NCBI GenBank assembly: GCA_035518715.1
Contig: DATIXJ010000101.1
Coordinates: forward strand, 1-37,230
Source: DATIXJ01 sp035518715
GTDB taxonomy: Bacteria > Bacteroidota > Ignavibacteria > UBA10030 > SZUA-254
DNA length: 37,230 nt
Reading direction: 5' to 3'
The first letter of the stretch is position 1. Every line of letters begins with the position of its first letter. The notes beneath the pieces are model-generated. The model searched no databases. It was given only the letters and a program-made list of their open reading frames with translations, and was not told where the DNA came from. Position numbers and translations under genes: made by a program. Of the stretch, positions 7,053 through 15,770 are shown one piece after another.

Positions 7053-7568
7053 ATGATGTACCTGAGAATGCCCATACTGATTGCCCTTCTTTCCCTCTTC
7101 CTCTCGGTTTCGTACGGCCAGGTGGATACTGCCTGGAAGGATTGGAGCTGGCTAGTCGGAACCTGGGCAGGAGAAGGAAGCGGCACCCCGGGAGAAGGTT
7201 CCGGGCAATTTTCGTTAATGCCGGATCTGAACGGAAAAGTTCTAGTCCGCAAGAATCATTCCGAATATCCTGCCGCCAAAGACAGAACTCTCATCATCCA
7301 TGATGACCTCATGATTGTGTATCATGAGAATACCGGCTTGCCCGAACAGGCAATCTATTTCGACAATGAGGGACACACCATCAGGTATCATGTATCGCAT
7401 ACCGATACGTCGGTCGTTTTCACCAGCGAAAAAGTCCAGAGCGCGCCCGTGTTCCGGTTGACGTATGATCTTCTTGCAGCAGACAGTATCAGTGTGAAGT
7501 TTGAAATGTCGCGGGACGGTGAGAAGTTCATGACCTACACGGAAGGAAAATGCCACCGCGTGAAATAG
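7053..7568 (+). CDS. secreted calycin-like protein of unknown function
   Basis: A 171-residue protein with an N-terminal signal peptide (hydrophobic LIALLSLFLSVSYG, likely cleaved before Gln). The mature part opens with WSWLVGTWAGEG, reminiscent of the 'L.GtW.G.G' start of lipocalin/nitrobindin-like or DUF1579-type beta-barrels. It continues as alternating beta strands with a conserved-looking acidic HDDLMIVYHE stretch. Export to periplasm or outer surface is likely; a ligand cannot be named. An in-frame GTG at 7047 overlaps the carbonic anhydrase stop. ATG 7053, with GGAG in front, is the better start, and ATG 7056 is also possible. It probably shares a transcript with the carbonic anhydrase gene. 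The family link is tentative. Confidence 0.65.
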   Translation: MMYLRMPILIALLSLFLSVSYGQVDTAWKDWSWLVGTWAGEGSGTPGEGSGQFSLMPDLNGKVLVRKNHSEYPAAKDRTLIIHDDLMIVYHENTGLPEQAIYFDNEGHTIRYHVSHTDTSVVFTSEKVQSAPVFRLTYDLLAADSISVKFEMSRDGEKFMTYTEGKCHRVK

Positions 7569-7600
7569 GGATCGATGTTTGCAGTTCTCCGTGTCGCTCT

Positions 7601-7631
7601 CTTTCCGGAATCAGGGAAGTTTCCGGGAAAG
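7601..7631 (+). repeat. inverted repeat in intergenic gap
   Basis: CTTTCC plus GGAA (7601-7610) can pair with TTCC, a one-base bulge and GGAAAG (7621-7631) around a ten-base loop. There is no T-run, so it is not a standard terminator. It lies in the gap between the calycin-like gene and the MFS gene promoter. Confidence 0.35.
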
Positions 7632-7711
7632 TGGATCCTCCGCCCTGAAAATCATCCGAATACGAAGCAAATGCTCAATTCCGGCTTAACACAAACTTAA
7701 CATTGGAAACG

Positions 7712-7739
7712 TTGAACTCAGGCGGATTTTTCGTATATT
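7712..7739 (+). promoter_or_regulatory. sigma70-like promoter for MFS gene
   Basis: TTGAAC (7712-7717), a 16-base spacer and TATATT (7734-7739) lie about 51 bases upstream of the ATG at 7791. Confidence 0.6.
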
Positions 7740-7790
7740 AAACCGCTCTTTCCATCCTGTTCTGCTACTTTCAAAAAACTCCGTACACCT

Positions 7791-9182
7791 ATGAGCGCCA
7801 AGTCAACACTTCTGGCATTACAGCGTCCCGTCCACAGCCGGGAGTTCCGGCAGAGGCGGGCGGTGAACTGGCTTACACTCGGATTCACCTATGCTGCGAT
7901 GTACATGGGGCGCTACAATCTCTCCTTTGCGAATAAAGCACTCTCGGATTCGTTCGGCTGGGATAAAACACAGGTCGGAACGATCATCACCGCTGCTCTC
8001 TCCATTTACGGTTTTTCCGCGCTCTTCAATGGTCCTATTGCCGACAAGATCGGCGGTCGCAAGGCGATGCTTATCGGCGTCTTCGGCGCGGTCGTCTTCA
8101 ATCTGGCATTCGGTGTCGGTGCATATCTCGGGATACTGGGCACCGGACCACTTCTCCTCGCGTATCTGGCTACCGTCTGGGCGTTGAATTCCTACTTCCA
8201 GTCGTACAGCGCGCTTGCACTGATCAAGGTCAACTCGGGATGGTTTCATATCCGTGAGCGCGGGGTGTTCTCGGCGATCTTTGGTTCAATGATTCAAAGC
8301 GGCCGCGCCCTGATCTTTGTCGTTGGAGGAATTGCCGTCGCAGTGCTTCCCTGGCAGTGGGTCTTCTTTATCCCGGCAGTCGTCATGTTGGTCATGGGAA
8401 TTCTGACACTGAAGTATGTCCGGGACGATCCGGAAGATGTGGGTTTCCCTCCATTCGATACCATGGATGCTTCAAGCGGCGACCACGAAAAAGTGGATAT
8501 GAAGTATCTGATGAGGAAAGTTTTCACCAATCCCATTACACTGACAATCACCGCCGCGGAATTTTGCACGGGGTTTGTTCGTCATGGATTTGAACAGTGG
8601 TTTCCGCGGTACATGCAGGAAGCTCAAAATCTTAAGCTCAATTCCCCGGTGTTCCAGGAGGGGGCCTTCATCGTGGTTCTGGCCGGCATTGGCGGAGCGT
8701 TTGCCGCCGGGATGATCTCGGACTGGATTTTCTCTTCGCGCCGCGCTCCTGTGGCATTCTTCGGATATGGTCTTCAGATTGTGTGTTTGTCGGTCGTCTG
8801 GTTTGCCCCGAGTCTCGGATGGGTTATTGGAGCATTTGTTCTGAACTCGTTTGGTATCAGCATGGTGCACTCGATGCTCTCGGGAACCGCATCGATGGAT
8901 TTTGGCGGGAAGAAAGCCGCTGCAACTGCCGCAGGCATGTTTGATGGGATGCAGTATATCGGCGGTGCAGCTGTGGGCTCGGGCATGGGCTGGCTGCTGG
9001 AACATCTCGGCTGGGGCAGTTGGGCACCGAGCATGATCATCTTTTCCCTGATAGGCCTGATTCTCATGCTGCGTCTCTGGAATGTCTATCCTCAAAGCCG
9101 AAGTGTCAAGACCCCCGAGGTTTCGAAGACGGTTGCCCTGCCATCCCGACCGGTACAGGAACATTCGGACGTGGAAGTCTGA
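7791..9182 (+). CDS. MFS transporter, organophosphate:phosphate antiporter (GlpT/UhpT-like) family
   Basis: A 463-residue inner-membrane protein with about twelve hydrophobic helices in two halves joined by a charged loop (about residues 205-240). The first half has the sequence YMGRYNLSFANKAL after the first helix, as in the OPA family (GlpT, UhpT, UhpC, PgtP). The MFS loop motif after TM2 is PIADKIGGRKAM. OPA carriers exchange phosphorylated glycerol, hexose or glycerate for inorganic phosphate; some members are sensors. The actual substrate cannot be read from sequence. No two-component UhpAB-like partner adjoins it. A clear promoter lies upstream, but the ATG has little Shine-Dalgarno signal. 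The gene is a stand-alone unit followed by another promoter. Confidence 0.85.
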   Translation: MSAKSTLLALQRPVHSREFRQRRAVNWLTLGFTYAAMYMGRYNLSFANKALSDSFGWDKTQVGTIITAALSIYGFSALFNGPIADKIGGRKAMLIGVFGAVVFNLAFGVGAYLGILGTGPLLLAYLATVWALNSYFQSYSALALIKVNSGWFHIRERGVFSAIFGSMIQSGRALIFVVGGIAVAVLPWQWVFFIPAVVMLVMGILTLKYVRDDPEDVGFPPFDTMDASSGDHEKVDMKYLMRKVFTNPITLTITAAEFCTGFVRHGFEQWFPRYMQEAQNLKLNSPVFQEGAFIVVLAGIGGAFAAGMISDWIFSSRRAPVAFFGYGLQIVCLSVVWFAPSLGWVIGAFVLNSFGISMVHSMLSGTASMDFGGKKAAATAAGMFDGMQYIGGAAVGSGMGWLLEHLGWGSWAPSMIIFSLIGLILMLRLWNVYPQSRSVKTPEVSKTVALPSRPVQEHSDVEV

Positions 9183-9199
9183 ACAGGGGTTACCCCCTC

Positions 9200-9228
9200 T
9201 TGCCCTCCGGCAAATACTTTCCTATATT
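9200..9228 (+). promoter_or_regulatory. sigma70-like promoter for outer-membrane barrel gene
   Basis: TTGCCC (9200-9205), a 17-base spacer and TATATT (9223-9228). The coding start follows about 60 bases later, preceded by GGAGAG. Confidence 0.6.
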
Positions 9229-9288
9229 TCCTGAGTTACATCGTTCGGTTGTCCGTCCTTCGTTCATTTCAGTGACTGGAGAGATGAC

Positions 9289-9924
9289 ATGAAGTACCTT
9301 CTGGTACTCTGGATCGTGCTGTGTGCCTCCGGGACAGTTGGCTTTGCCGGGGAGGGTGAAGGCGTGAGTCAATATTACAGCGGGAAGATTGGATTCTACC
9401 ACCCCTCGGACGGATTGAATAATGGTCTGATCCTTGGCGCGGATGGAATTACAGAATTTGAGCGTTACCACATTCTGCTCTCCCTCGATCTGGATGCTTA
9501 TCCGAAGCAGAGTGTCAGTGTTTTTGATAATCCCCAGCCGGGCGGAGGGTCTCCTCCGGATGTAACCGATCAACAGCTGCTTCTCTTCCCCTTTCACGCC
9601 AATGTCGCGTATGAACTTGTTCAGATTCCGGATGCCGAGGCGAAAGTCTACCTGGGAGGTGGTGGCGGCTATTACTTCTATTTCTATTCTGCCACCTACC
9701 AGACACGCACCGGCGGTCTTCTCGGGGGTTCTCTTTCACATTCTTCCGATGCGAAGAACAGCGGCGGAGGATTCGGGACGATTTTTGCCCGCATCGTATT
9801 CGGCAATACCTTTCTTGAACCCCGGTATTTCTTCTCTTCGAAGAGCATGGAATCGCTTGGGGGAAACACGTTCACCATTGATCCCTCGGGTTTCTCCGTG
9901 ATGATCGGCCTCCAATACCACTGA
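9289..9924 (+). CDS. putative outer-membrane beta-barrel protein
   Basis: A 211-residue protein with a signal peptide (LLVLWIVLCASGTVGFAG). The rest consists of alternating aromatic/aliphatic strands separated by Gly-, Ser- and Asn-rich turns, for example KVYLGGGGGYYFYFYSATY and FLEPRYFFSS. It ends in a strand FSVMIGLQYH. This architecture fits a small eight-stranded outer-membrane barrel of the OmpX/OmpW or 'porin family' type. It has its own promoter and a good ribosome-binding site (GGAGAG before ATG). Neither ligand nor function can be inferred. The following histidine-kinase gene has a separate candidate promoter. Confidence in the barrel fold is moderate and in its exact family low. Confidence 0.65.
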   Translation: MKYLLVLWIVLCASGTVGFAGEGEGVSQYYSGKIGFYHPSDGLNNGLILGADGITEFERYHILLSLDLDAYPKQSVSVFDNPQPGGGSPPDVTDQQLLLFPFHANVAYELVQIPDAEAKVYLGGGGGYYFYFYSATYQTRTGGLLGGSLSHSSDAKNSGGGFGTIFARIVFGNTFLEPRYFFSSKSMESLGGNTFTIDPSGFSVMIGLQYH

Positions 9925-9968
9925 AACCGCGGACCTGGAGAAGGATGCAGGCAGCATCACATCTCACG

Positions 9969-9997
9969 TTGCGACTCTGTCCATTTCTTCTTACCTT
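9969..9997 (+). promoter_or_regulatory. weak sigma70-like promoter for histidine kinase
   Basis: TTGCGA (9969-9974), 17 bases, TACCTT (9992-9997) lie shortly before the ATG at 10016. The -10 element is only a partial match, and the short distance to the ATG would leave a very short leader. Confidence 0.3.
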
Positions 9998-10015
9998 TGC
10001 TCCCGTGGTGAATCC

Positions 10016-12304
10016 ATGCTGAAAAGACCGATACGGACAATCCGCGTCTTCTTCAAATCGCTTGGAGTCGTTGAGCAGGCACAGGTCGTTGCGTCGACGG
10101 CAGTGGTCGTTGCCATGGTTGCGATGATCATGATGCACATTGCGGTTGGCGAAAAGATCCGGAAGCTCGATTTCATCAGTATCCTCACCGTGGGAATTAT
10201 CGGTTACGTCGGGATCTTTTTCATGCTGAAGTACGGGCGCATCCTGGAAGAACAGCGGAAGCAGCTTGCAGAACTGAACACGATCGCCGAAGCATTGAAC
10301 AGCTCCGTCGAACTGAATACCGTGCTTCTGTCGGCACTCATCAAGGTCATGGAGCTGATGAATGCCGAGTTTGGCTGGATCTATCTTGAGGAAAACGGTG
10401 TGCTTACGCTCAGGCACCATTACGGCACTTCGGTTCCTCTTTTTCCGCTCAATCTGACGATTGCGGATGAGCGTCTGCGATGGATCCGCGTGCCGGGGGT
10501 GTTCAGGACCGAAGACCGGATGATTGTGGAAGCGACGACGCCGGAATTCTCGCGCGGGGATGTCCGGATGATTGCGTCGATTCCGCTCCAGCGGCCGCAG
10601 GGATTCGCAGGCGTTCTCATCATCGGAAGCAGCGAGGTCCGGAAGTTCGAGCAAAAAAAGATTGCCCTCATCCAGGCATTTGCCAATCAAATCGGAGCTG
10701 CACTTAATAACGCCTCACTGTTCGAGCAGGTGCGTGAATCCGAACAACTCTATCAGGACCTCTACGAGCATTCCCCCGACATGTACCACACTGTTACGCG
10801 GGAAGGCATCGTGTTGAGCTGCAATCTCACGGAGTGCAAGCTCCTCGGATATCCAAAAGAAGAGATCGTCGGCAAGCCGCTTCTCAATCTCTATCCGCCG
10901 GATCAGCATCAGCATGTTCTGGATAACCTCAAGAGGATTTTTGAGGAGGGCGAAGAGCTCCGCGGCGTTGAAGAGCAAATGCTGAAAAGCGATCACGCAC
11001 TTCTCGACGTGAGTGTGAACACGTCTCTTATCCGGAGTCCCGATGGGACGCCGCGTGCAGTCCGCGTCGTGCTCCGCGACATCACTGAAAAGAAGAAGAT
11101 GGAAGAAAAGATCCTGCAGGCGCAGAAAATCGACAGCATCGGAAATCTGGCAGGCGGGATCGCACATGATTTCAACAATATTCTTACGGCAATTCTGGGC
11201 TCGGCCTCCATCATGCGCCGGCGCATCAAGGACGATCAGCGATGGATGAAATATGTCGATCTTATCGAGTCCACATCGCGGCGCGGTGCTGCCGTTACCC
11301 GCCAGCTTCTCACCTTTGCCCGCAAAAACAGTCCGCGCGTCGACAAGGTCGATGTCAATGTTGTTATCGAACAAACCATCCGGCTCTTCGAGGTGACCGC
11401 CCCAAAATCGATACATATCAAGTGCGAGTACGCGGGTGTGCCGTTGATGGTGGAGGCGGATGAAAGCCAGCTCCAGCAGGCATTGCTGAATCTCTGTCTG
11501 AATGCGCGTGATGCCATGCCGAACGGCGGTGTGCTGGTTATCCGGTGCAACGGGGTCGAGATCGGGAGTGAAGAGGCGAAAGAAGCGACCGAAAACGTCG
11601 CGGGTCCGTTCGTCAAGATTATGGTGGCGGATTCCGGTGTTGGGATTCCTCCGCAGGTCCTGAGCAGGATCTATGAGCCCTTTTTCACGACAAAGGAACA
11701 GGGAAAGGGTACGGGACTCGGGCTGTCCGTCGTGTATGGCGTCATCCGCGGTCATAACGGATACATCAACGTGAAGAGCGAGCTGAACAGTGGTACCGAA
11801 TTTACCATGTATCTCCCGCGGATTTTTACGGAAGAAGAGGCAGTGGCTTCGCATACCGATACTGAAAAAATTGTCGGAGGAACGGAGCGGATCCTCCTCA
11901 TCGATGATGAAGTGTCCGTCGGTGAAATTGGTATTGACATTCTCCGGGATCTCGGCTACCGAACCGACGGCGCACAGAACGGTCGGGAGGGTTTGGAGAA
12001 GCTGAACAATCCGGGCGATCGTCCGTATGATCTTGTCATTCTGGATATGAACATGCCGCGTTTGGGCGGACGCGAGACATTCGACCAGATCAAGGAGGCA
12101 TTTCCGCAGATGAAGGTTATGGTCTGCAGCGGTTACAGTTCGTCGATGCTCGATGATGCGGGACGTTTTGTCCAGAAGATCGACGGATTTATTCAGAAGC
12201 CGTATGAGCTTGCGGACCTGGCGCAAAAAATCCGTGGTGTTCTGGATGCGCAGAATTCAGTGAGGAGAACGCGTGCGGAGCTTGGAATTCAAAAGGCATC
12301 TTAG
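10016..12304 (+). CDS. membrane hybrid histidine kinase (GAF-PAS-HisKA-HATPase-REC)
   Basis: A 762-residue sensor. Two N-terminal hydrophobic helices (about 25-48 and 56-75) are joined by a very short loop, so the sensory input is probably cytoplasmic or in the membrane. A GAF-like domain spans about 90-235 and a PAS domain about 244-360 (HSPDMYHTVTREG). The phosphoacceptor is His384 in GGIAHDFNNIL. ATP-binding boxes include LNLCLNARDAMPNGG (about 491) and DSGVGIPPQ (about 539), then the GTGLGLS lid. A C-terminal receiver domain begins RILLIDDE and has phospho-acceptor Asp677 in VILDMNMPRLGG. The HDFNN type resembles hybrid kinases without a classical HisKA dimer sequence. No output domain or partner regulator is adjacent, so phosphate probably passes to a remote Hpt or regulator. 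The signal is unknown. Confidence 0.9.
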   Translation: MLKRPIRTIRVFFKSLGVVEQAQVVASTAVVVAMVAMIMMHIAVGEKIRKLDFISILTVGIIGYVGIFFMLKYGRILEEQRKQLAELNTIAEALNSSVELNTVLLSALIKVMELMNAEFGWIYLEENGVLTLRHHYGTSVPLFPLNLTIADERLRWIRVPGVFRTEDRMIVEATTPEFSRGDVRMIASIPLQRPQGFAGVLIIGSSEVRKFEQKKIALIQAFANQIGAALNNASLFEQVRESEQLYQDLYEHSPDMYHTVTREGIVLSCNLTECKLLGYPKEEIVGKPLLNLYPPDQHQHVLDNLKRIFEEGEELRGVEEQMLKSDHALLDVSVNTSLIRSPDGTPRAVRVVLRDITEKKKMEEKILQAQKIDSIGNLAGGIAHDFNNILTAILGSASIMRRRIKDDQRWMKYVDLIESTSRRGAAVTRQLLTFARKNSPRVDKVDVNVVIEQTIRLFEVTAPKSIHIKCEYAGVPLMVEADESQLQQALLNLCLNARDAMPNGGVLVIRCNGVEIGSEEAKEATENVAGPFVKIMVADSGVGIPPQVLSRIYEPFFTTKEQGKGTGLGLSVVYGVIRGHNGYINVKSELNSGTEFTMYLPRIFTEEEAVASHTDTEKIVGGTERILLIDDEVSVGEIGIDILRDLGYRTDGAQNGREGLEKLNNPGDRPYDLVILDMNMPRLGGRETFDQIKEAFPQMKVMVCSGYSSSMLDDAGRFVQKIDGFIQKPYELADLAQKIRGVLDAQNSVRRTRAELGIQKAS

Positions 12305-12309
12305 TACCT

Positions 12310-13209
12310 TTGGCAAATGAGCGCGACTTTCACGATGGTGAGTGGAATTCGCGAGTGTCCATCAATCCGGAACGGCGCATGACGGCGAAAACGGTCGGTG
12401 AACAGTTGCGTGCAGCACGCGAGGCGCAGGGGCTGTCGCTCGACGACATCTCGCAGGCGACGCGCATCAATAAGAAATTCCTCGAAGACCTCGAGAGGGA
12501 TATTCAGCCAAGACTTCCCCAGACGTATGTGCATGCAGTACTGAAGGCATTTGCACAGGAAGTCGGACTCGACCCGACAGAGCTCCTGCGATCGCTTTCT
12601 CCGCCACCTCCACCACTTCCATCAGTTGCTCCGATTCAGGCCCCTCCGCCGGATAGTGGCACGCCTGCACGACCCGCGCGTGAACGGCGCGAGGATGACA
12701 AAACCGCCGGACAAACAAAAATGATCGTCGTTCTCGTTGCCGTTGTGGTGATCGGATTGATCATTTCGATTACGCTTCTGCATGATCAGAAATCAGCACA
12801 GCAGCCGAAGGAAATTCCATTTTCGGATGTCGTGAAGGAGCAGGAGGCCCGTGCCCAGCAGATTGCAGCGGCCAAAGACTCGCTTTCGGATCAGACCCGA
12901 AAAGGGGCGGTACTGGCGGACAGTTTGCTGCTTGAAGGAGTCGCACGTGAATCGGCGATGGTCCGTATTGTGGTTGATGGGATGAAGACCTACGAGTCCA
13001 CTGTGGTTCCGCCGCACCGCGCAAAGTGGAAGGCAAAGAAGAGTTTTGTGGTTTCACTCGCCGATGGTGAAGCAGTTTCGTTTACGCTGAACGGGAAGCC
13101 GATGGGAGTTCTCGGCAGTGCCAAGAAGCCGCTGAAGAACTTCGTCATCTCTCAGGAAACCTTGCAGAGATTGCGTGAAAGCGTAAAACCCCAGAATGTC
13201 AAGCACTGA
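12310..13209 (+). CDS. RodZ-like helix-turn-helix membrane protein
   Basis: A 299-residue protein with an N-terminal HTH_25-type domain (about 28-95: GEQLRAAREAQGLSLDDISQ, then KFLEDLERD). A proline-rich linker (about 97-120) and one transmembrane helix (about 138-156, MIVVLVAVVVIGLIISITLL) follow. The periplasmic beta-rich C-terminal part (about 205-290) resembles DUF4115. This order is that of RodZ, which links MreB filaments to the cell-wall machinery. In this phylum such proteins are common even where cell shape is not known to need them. The frame opens at a TTG at 12310, five bases after the kinase stop. ATG 12379 starts just ahead of the HTH domain and is an alternative with better codon but weak ribosome-binding support. 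The 3' end overlaps ligA by 14 bases. Confidence 0.75.
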   Translation: MANERDFHDGEWNSRVSINPERRMTAKTVGEQLRAAREAQGLSLDDISQATRINKKFLEDLERDIQPRLPQTYVHAVLKAFAQEVGLDPTELLRSLSPPPPPLPSVAPIQAPPPDSGTPARPARERREDDKTAGQTKMIVVLVAVVVIGLIISITLLHDQKSAQQPKEIPFSDVVKEQEARAQQIAAAKDSLSDQTRKGAVLADSLLLEGVARESAMVRIVVDGMKTYESTVVPPHRAKWKAKKSFVVSLADGEAVSFTLNGKPMGVLGSAKKPLKNFVISQETLQRLRESVKPQNVKH

Positions 13210-15214
13210 CAAGGACATCGTTCGGCGCGCACAGAAGCTTCGGGAGGAGCTCCGCCGGCACGATCACCTCTATTATGTTGAGGCACAGCCCGAGATTTCC
13301 GATGAGAAGTACGACGCGCTGATGCGCGAGCTGGCTTTGCTCGAGCAGAAGTACCCGGAGCTCGCTACTCCCGACTCGCCAACCCAGCGTGTAGGCGGCG
13401 AGCCGACGAAGGTCTTTCCGTCGGTGGCGCATACGGTTCCTATGCTGAGTCTCGCGAATACCTACTCGGAAGAGGAAATCCTGGATTTTGACAGGAGGGT
13501 TCACGATCTGCTTCCCGGGAAAAAGATCGCGTACGTTTGTGAACTCAAATTCGACGGTGTCTCCCTGAGCCTGCTCTACCGTAACGGCATCCTTGATCGC
13601 GGGGCAACCCGGGGCGATGGGGTCCGGGGAGACGATATCACTGCCAACGTGAAGACGATCCGTTCGATTCCGCTTCAACTCTCCACGACGGATCGGATGT
13701 TCCTGGACTGTGAGGTGCGGGGCGAAGTGATCATGTACCGGTCTGATTTCCAAAAAATGAACGAAGAACGAGAGCGGGCCGGCGAAAAAGTCTTCATCAA
13801 CCCGAGAAATTCCGCCGCCGGCACGCTCAAGCTGCAGGATCCGAAAATTGTTGCTTCCCGTCCTCTGCGCTTTTTCGCGTACGCCCTTCTTGGAACACCA
13901 AAGCTGTTGAAAACGCACGGAGAAAATCTGAACGTACTGCGGTCGATAGGATTCCCGGTAAATGGTAACGCAAAAGAGTGCAGTTCGATCGACGAGGTGA
14001 TCAACTTCTGGAAAACCTGGGAAGGAAAACGGGAGTCATTGCCCTTCGATATCGACGGTATCGTTGTCAAGGTCGATGCGCTCGAGCAGCAGCAGAAACT
14101 TGGGCAGATTGCCAAGAGCCCGAGATGGGCAATCGCGTGCAAGTTCGCCTCGAGAAAGGCGGAAACGAAGCTTCTTGGTATCCGCCTTCAGGTCGGCCGG
14201 GTGGGTACTATTACGCCGGTGGCGGACCTCGAGCCGGTCTTCATCGGGGGAACCACGGTAAGCCGCGCTTCTCTCTATAATGAAGATTTCATCCGCGAGC
14301 TTGGCATCAGAGTCGGCGACAAGGTAGTGGTGGAGCGCGGGGGTGATGTTATCCCGAAGGTCACCTCAGTGGTATCCGAAAAGAGGAGCAGGAGGGGAAA
14401 ACCCTTCCGCTTTCCAAAAACATGTCCGGAGTGTGGATCAACACTCGTGAGACCGGAAGGCGAGGCAAATTATTTCTGCGAGAATACCGGGTGCCCGATG
14501 CAGATTCGGGGGAGAATTGAACACTGGGCGATGCGGGGAGCGATGGACATCGAGCGGCTGGGGGAAGCCGTCGTCGATCAGCTCGTCGTGGAAAAATTCA
14601 TTGCCAATGTTGCCGATCTGTACGAACTGCACAAGCACCGGAAGGAGCTTGTGGAGTTGGAACGCTGGGGAGAGAAGAGTGTCGATAATCTTCTTGCGGG
14701 GATCGAGGCGAGCAAAGATCGGCCGTTCCACCGTGTGATCTATGCCCTGGGGATCCGGCACGTCGGATCGGGTATTGCGCCGATTCTGGTTGATCATTTT
14801 CCGAATATCGATATTCTGATGGATGCAAGTGCTGCGGATCTTGAGTCGGTCCATGAGATCGGGCCAAAAATTGCGGAAAGCGTGGTCGCGTTTTTTGGCG
14901 ACAAACACAACCGCTCGATGGTGGGAAGACTGAAGAAAGCGGGAATTCACTTTGTTGCCGAGAAAAAACGTGAAGGCGGGCTCTTCAGCGGCAGGCTCTT
15001 TGTCCTCACCGGCGGACTTGCATCGCTTTCGAGAGATGAGGCAAAACAGAAGATTGAAGATGAGGGAGGCCGGGTCGCTTCGGGAGTGTCAAAGAATGTC
15101 GATGTTGTTATCGTTGGTGAAGATGCGGGATCCAAGCTCGGGAAGGCAAAGAAACTCGGTCTCGAGCTTTGGGATGAAATCCGGTTTCTCGAAATGTTGA
15201 AGAAAAGGACGTAG
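13196..15214 (+). CDS. ligA: NAD-dependent DNA ligase
   Basis: A 672-residue protein, the normal LigA length. It seals nicks in DNA using NAD+ and is essential for replication and repair. The N-terminal Ia domain includes the YY and DEKYDALMREL segments. The adenylated lysine is Lys118 in ELKFDG. The OB domain follows. The zinc finger is CPECGS...CENTGCP, near residues 409-430. Helix-hairpin-helix motifs lie around 470-575 (IYALGIRHVGSGIA, VHEIGPKIAESV). The final BRCT domain runs from about 590 to 672 (LFSGRLFVLTGGLASLSRDE). All modules are present and in order. The ATG lies within the end of the RodZ-like gene, so translation may be coupled. A small gene follows after seven bases. Confidence 0.97.
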   Translation: MSSTDKDIVRRAQKLREELRRHDHLYYVEAQPEISDEKYDALMRELALLEQKYPELATPDSPTQRVGGEPTKVFPSVAHTVPMLSLANTYSEEEILDFDRRVHDLLPGKKIAYVCELKFDGVSLSLLYRNGILDRGATRGDGVRGDDITANVKTIRSIPLQLSTTDRMFLDCEVRGEVIMYRSDFQKMNEERERAGEKVFINPRNSAAGTLKLQDPKIVASRPLRFFAYALLGTPKLLKTHGENLNVLRSIGFPVNGNAKECSSIDEVINFWKTWEGKRESLPFDIDGIVVKVDALEQQQKLGQIAKSPRWAIACKFASRKAETKLLGIRLQVGRVGTITPVADLEPVFIGGTTVSRASLYNEDFIRELGIRVGDKVVVERGGDVIPKVTSVVSEKRSRRGKPFRFPKTCPECGSTLVRPEGEANYFCENTGCPMQIRGRIEHWAMRGAMDIERLGEAVVDQLVVEKFIANVADLYELHKHRKELVELERWGEKSVDNLLAGIEASKDRPFHRVIYALGIRHVGSGIAPILVDHFPNIDILMDASAADLESVHEIGPKIAESVVAFFGDKHNRSMVGRLKKAGIHFVAEKKREGGLFSGRLFVLTGGLASLSRDEAKQKIEDEGGRVASGVSKNVDVVIVGEDAGSKLGKAKKLGLELWDEIRFLEMLKKRT

Positions 15215-15221
15215 CAGCGTA

Positions 15222-15761
15222 ATGTTTGAAGGTGCGCGCGCATATTTCGGACTTCAGGTAGCAAAATTTCAGTTCCGCAAAGAACGTGATGCGATGCAGT
15301 CCCTCACCGAATTCTTCCGGAACGCAAAGAACGTGCTTGTCATGCTTCCCATCGGATATGAAGACGCAGCACTTGCGGGAAATGCACTCGCGGATGTCTG
15401 CCGAAAACGTCGCGGCCTTCACATCACTGCAGTCAATTTCGGCACGTGGAGCACGTCGCTTTCGGGCTGTGCCAACTGCCAGGTGGTGCGCATCGATCAA
15501 AACGAGATTCATCGCCTTTTTCTTCCGAAGAAGCAGGCACTCCAGCGGATCCTCGATCGTCCGTACGATGTCGCGGTGGATATGAATCTTGACTTCGTCC
15601 TGCATACTGCGTATATTTGCAAAGCATCTCACGCAAAAGTCCGCGTCGGATGCGCGCATCAGGCCGCAGATTTCTTTTTTAATGTGCAGCTGAAGTTTGA
15701 TGCCGCGGAAATTCGTTCGGTGACATACAAGCATTATATCTCGCGGCTCGAGATGTTCTAA
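15222..15761 (+). CDS. GT9-like (heptosyltransferase-related) small protein
   Basis: A 179-residue soluble protein. It resembles the N-terminal Rossmann half of family-9 glycosyltransferases. There is a strand NVLVMLPIGYEDAALAG, a central ALADVCRKRRGLHITAV, then YDVAVDMNLDFVLHTAYICK and KVRVGCAHQAADFFFNVQL. The last two match the 'fDl.iDl......a.i...s.a..rvG' signature of heptosyltransferases, but the C-terminal donor-binding half is missing. The protein is therefore probably not a functional transferase on its own. Three cysteines are present without a clear metal-site spacing. Its ATG follows the ligA stop by seven bases, and the STAS gene begins nine bases after its own stop, which suggests an operon. 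Function unknown. Confidence 0.55.
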   Translation: MFEGARAYFGLQVAKFQFRKERDAMQSLTEFFRNAKNVLVMLPIGYEDAALAGNALADVCRKRRGLHITAVNFGTWSTSLSGCANCQVVRIDQNEIHRLFLPKKQALQRILDRPYDVAVDMNLDFVLHTAYICKASHAKVRVGCAHQAADFFFNVQLKFDAAEIRSVTYKHYISRLEMF

Positions 15762-15770
15762 CCAGGAACT

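Noticed and set aside
9185..9197. GGGG-TTA-CCCC hairpin after the MFS gene
   Set aside because: Only four base pairs, and no T-run; too weak for a terminator.
10715..12226. 503-codon open frame on the - strand
   Set aside because: It lies wholly antisense to the histidine kinase, whose domains are unmistakable; its sequence is rich in His/Arg/Asp without a family motif.
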